Of a stretch of 64,000 nucleotides of DNA, positions 63,995-64,000 are shown one piece after another (positions within the stretch are counted from its first letter, which is position 1; every line of letters begins with the position of its first letter). The DNA is taken from contig CM063294.1 in assembly GCA_032173965.1 (NCBI GenBank), positions 5,378,452-5,442,451 on the forward strand, given 5' to 3'. The DNA is from Sitta carolinensis (lineage: Eukaryota; Chordata; Aves; Passeriformes; Sittidae). Position numbers and translations under genes: made by a program. Under the pieces are notes generated by a model. The model did no database searches. It was not told where the DNA came from and saw only the letters and a list, made by a program, of their open reading frames with translations.

Positions 63995-64000
63995 TGGAAA

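Larger units (their letters stand above)
62501..64000. other. Unique sequence with A-rich tracts, no gene seen
   Basis: AT-rich DNA to the window edge. It contains an AAACC-type low-complexity stretch near 62,976-63,010, an A15 run (63,706-63,720) and A-rich sequence at 63,960-63,994. Minus-strand frames of 62-114 codons here overlap and show no domain. Confidence 0.6.

Noticed and set aside
1..64000. CRISPR arrays, operons, phage or plasmid features
   Set aside because: No regularly spaced repeats, no dense long open frames and no ribosome-binding-site pattern. The repeats and base composition are those of a vertebrate nuclear genome.

Overview
This window reads as non-coding vertebrate nuclear DNA, most likely from a bird. 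The main evidence is three 3' ends of CR1 LINE retrotransposons carrying the characteristic CR1 terminus (CCCAACCCAAACCATTCTATG-like) and, in one copy, a recognisable reverse-transcriptase C-terminal tail. Further support is a short solo endogenous-retrovirus LTR with a perfect 6-bp target duplication, AT-rich unique sequence with low repeat density, homopolymer A/T runs of 15-29 bp, and long stretches with no bacterial gene organisation. A passerine is my best guess from the style of the CR1 tails and LTRs, but that is inference.

I see no convincing protein-coding exon, tRNA, rRNA or known small RNA. All open frames are 60-170 codons. They have no domain I recognise, often overlap other open frames on the opposite strand, and are about what chance gives in 64 kb read six ways. 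The window is best read as an intron or intergenic stretch.

Layout. 1-11.4 kb: AT-rich unique DNA with low-complexity tracts. 11.4-11.9 kb: a T11-A19 tract and two ancient tRNA-derived SINE-like heads, both on the minus strand. 13.3-15.3 kb: the densest repeat zone, with an A27 run, a GC-rich LTR-like element with TG...CA ends, a second GC-rich block of probable ERV origin, and a C-rich minisatellite whose minus strand is strongly G-quadruplex-prone. 15.76-15.98 kb: CR1 (minus). 19.33-19.39 kb: a 58-bp CR1 tail (plus). 28.79-29.09 kb: the solo LTR. 39.1-39.2 kb: another SINE-like head. 46.7-46.9 kb: a probable MIR/CORE-SINE relic. 48.0-48.5 kb: the largest CR1 fragment (plus). 62.1-62.5 kb: a small CpG-rich patch.

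Between these lie several stretches whose texture suggests conserved regulatory DNA: dense homeodomain, POU-octamer, SOX and E-box-like words and few repeats. The best is 42.30-42.72 kb, which combines a 12-bp POU-type palindrome, a SOX word 6 bp away, and a 13-bp inverted repeat about 285 bp apart framing the block. These are hypotheses that a cross-species alignment would settle. I found no previously undescribed system. The most solid results are the solo LTR with its duplication and the three CR1 tails.
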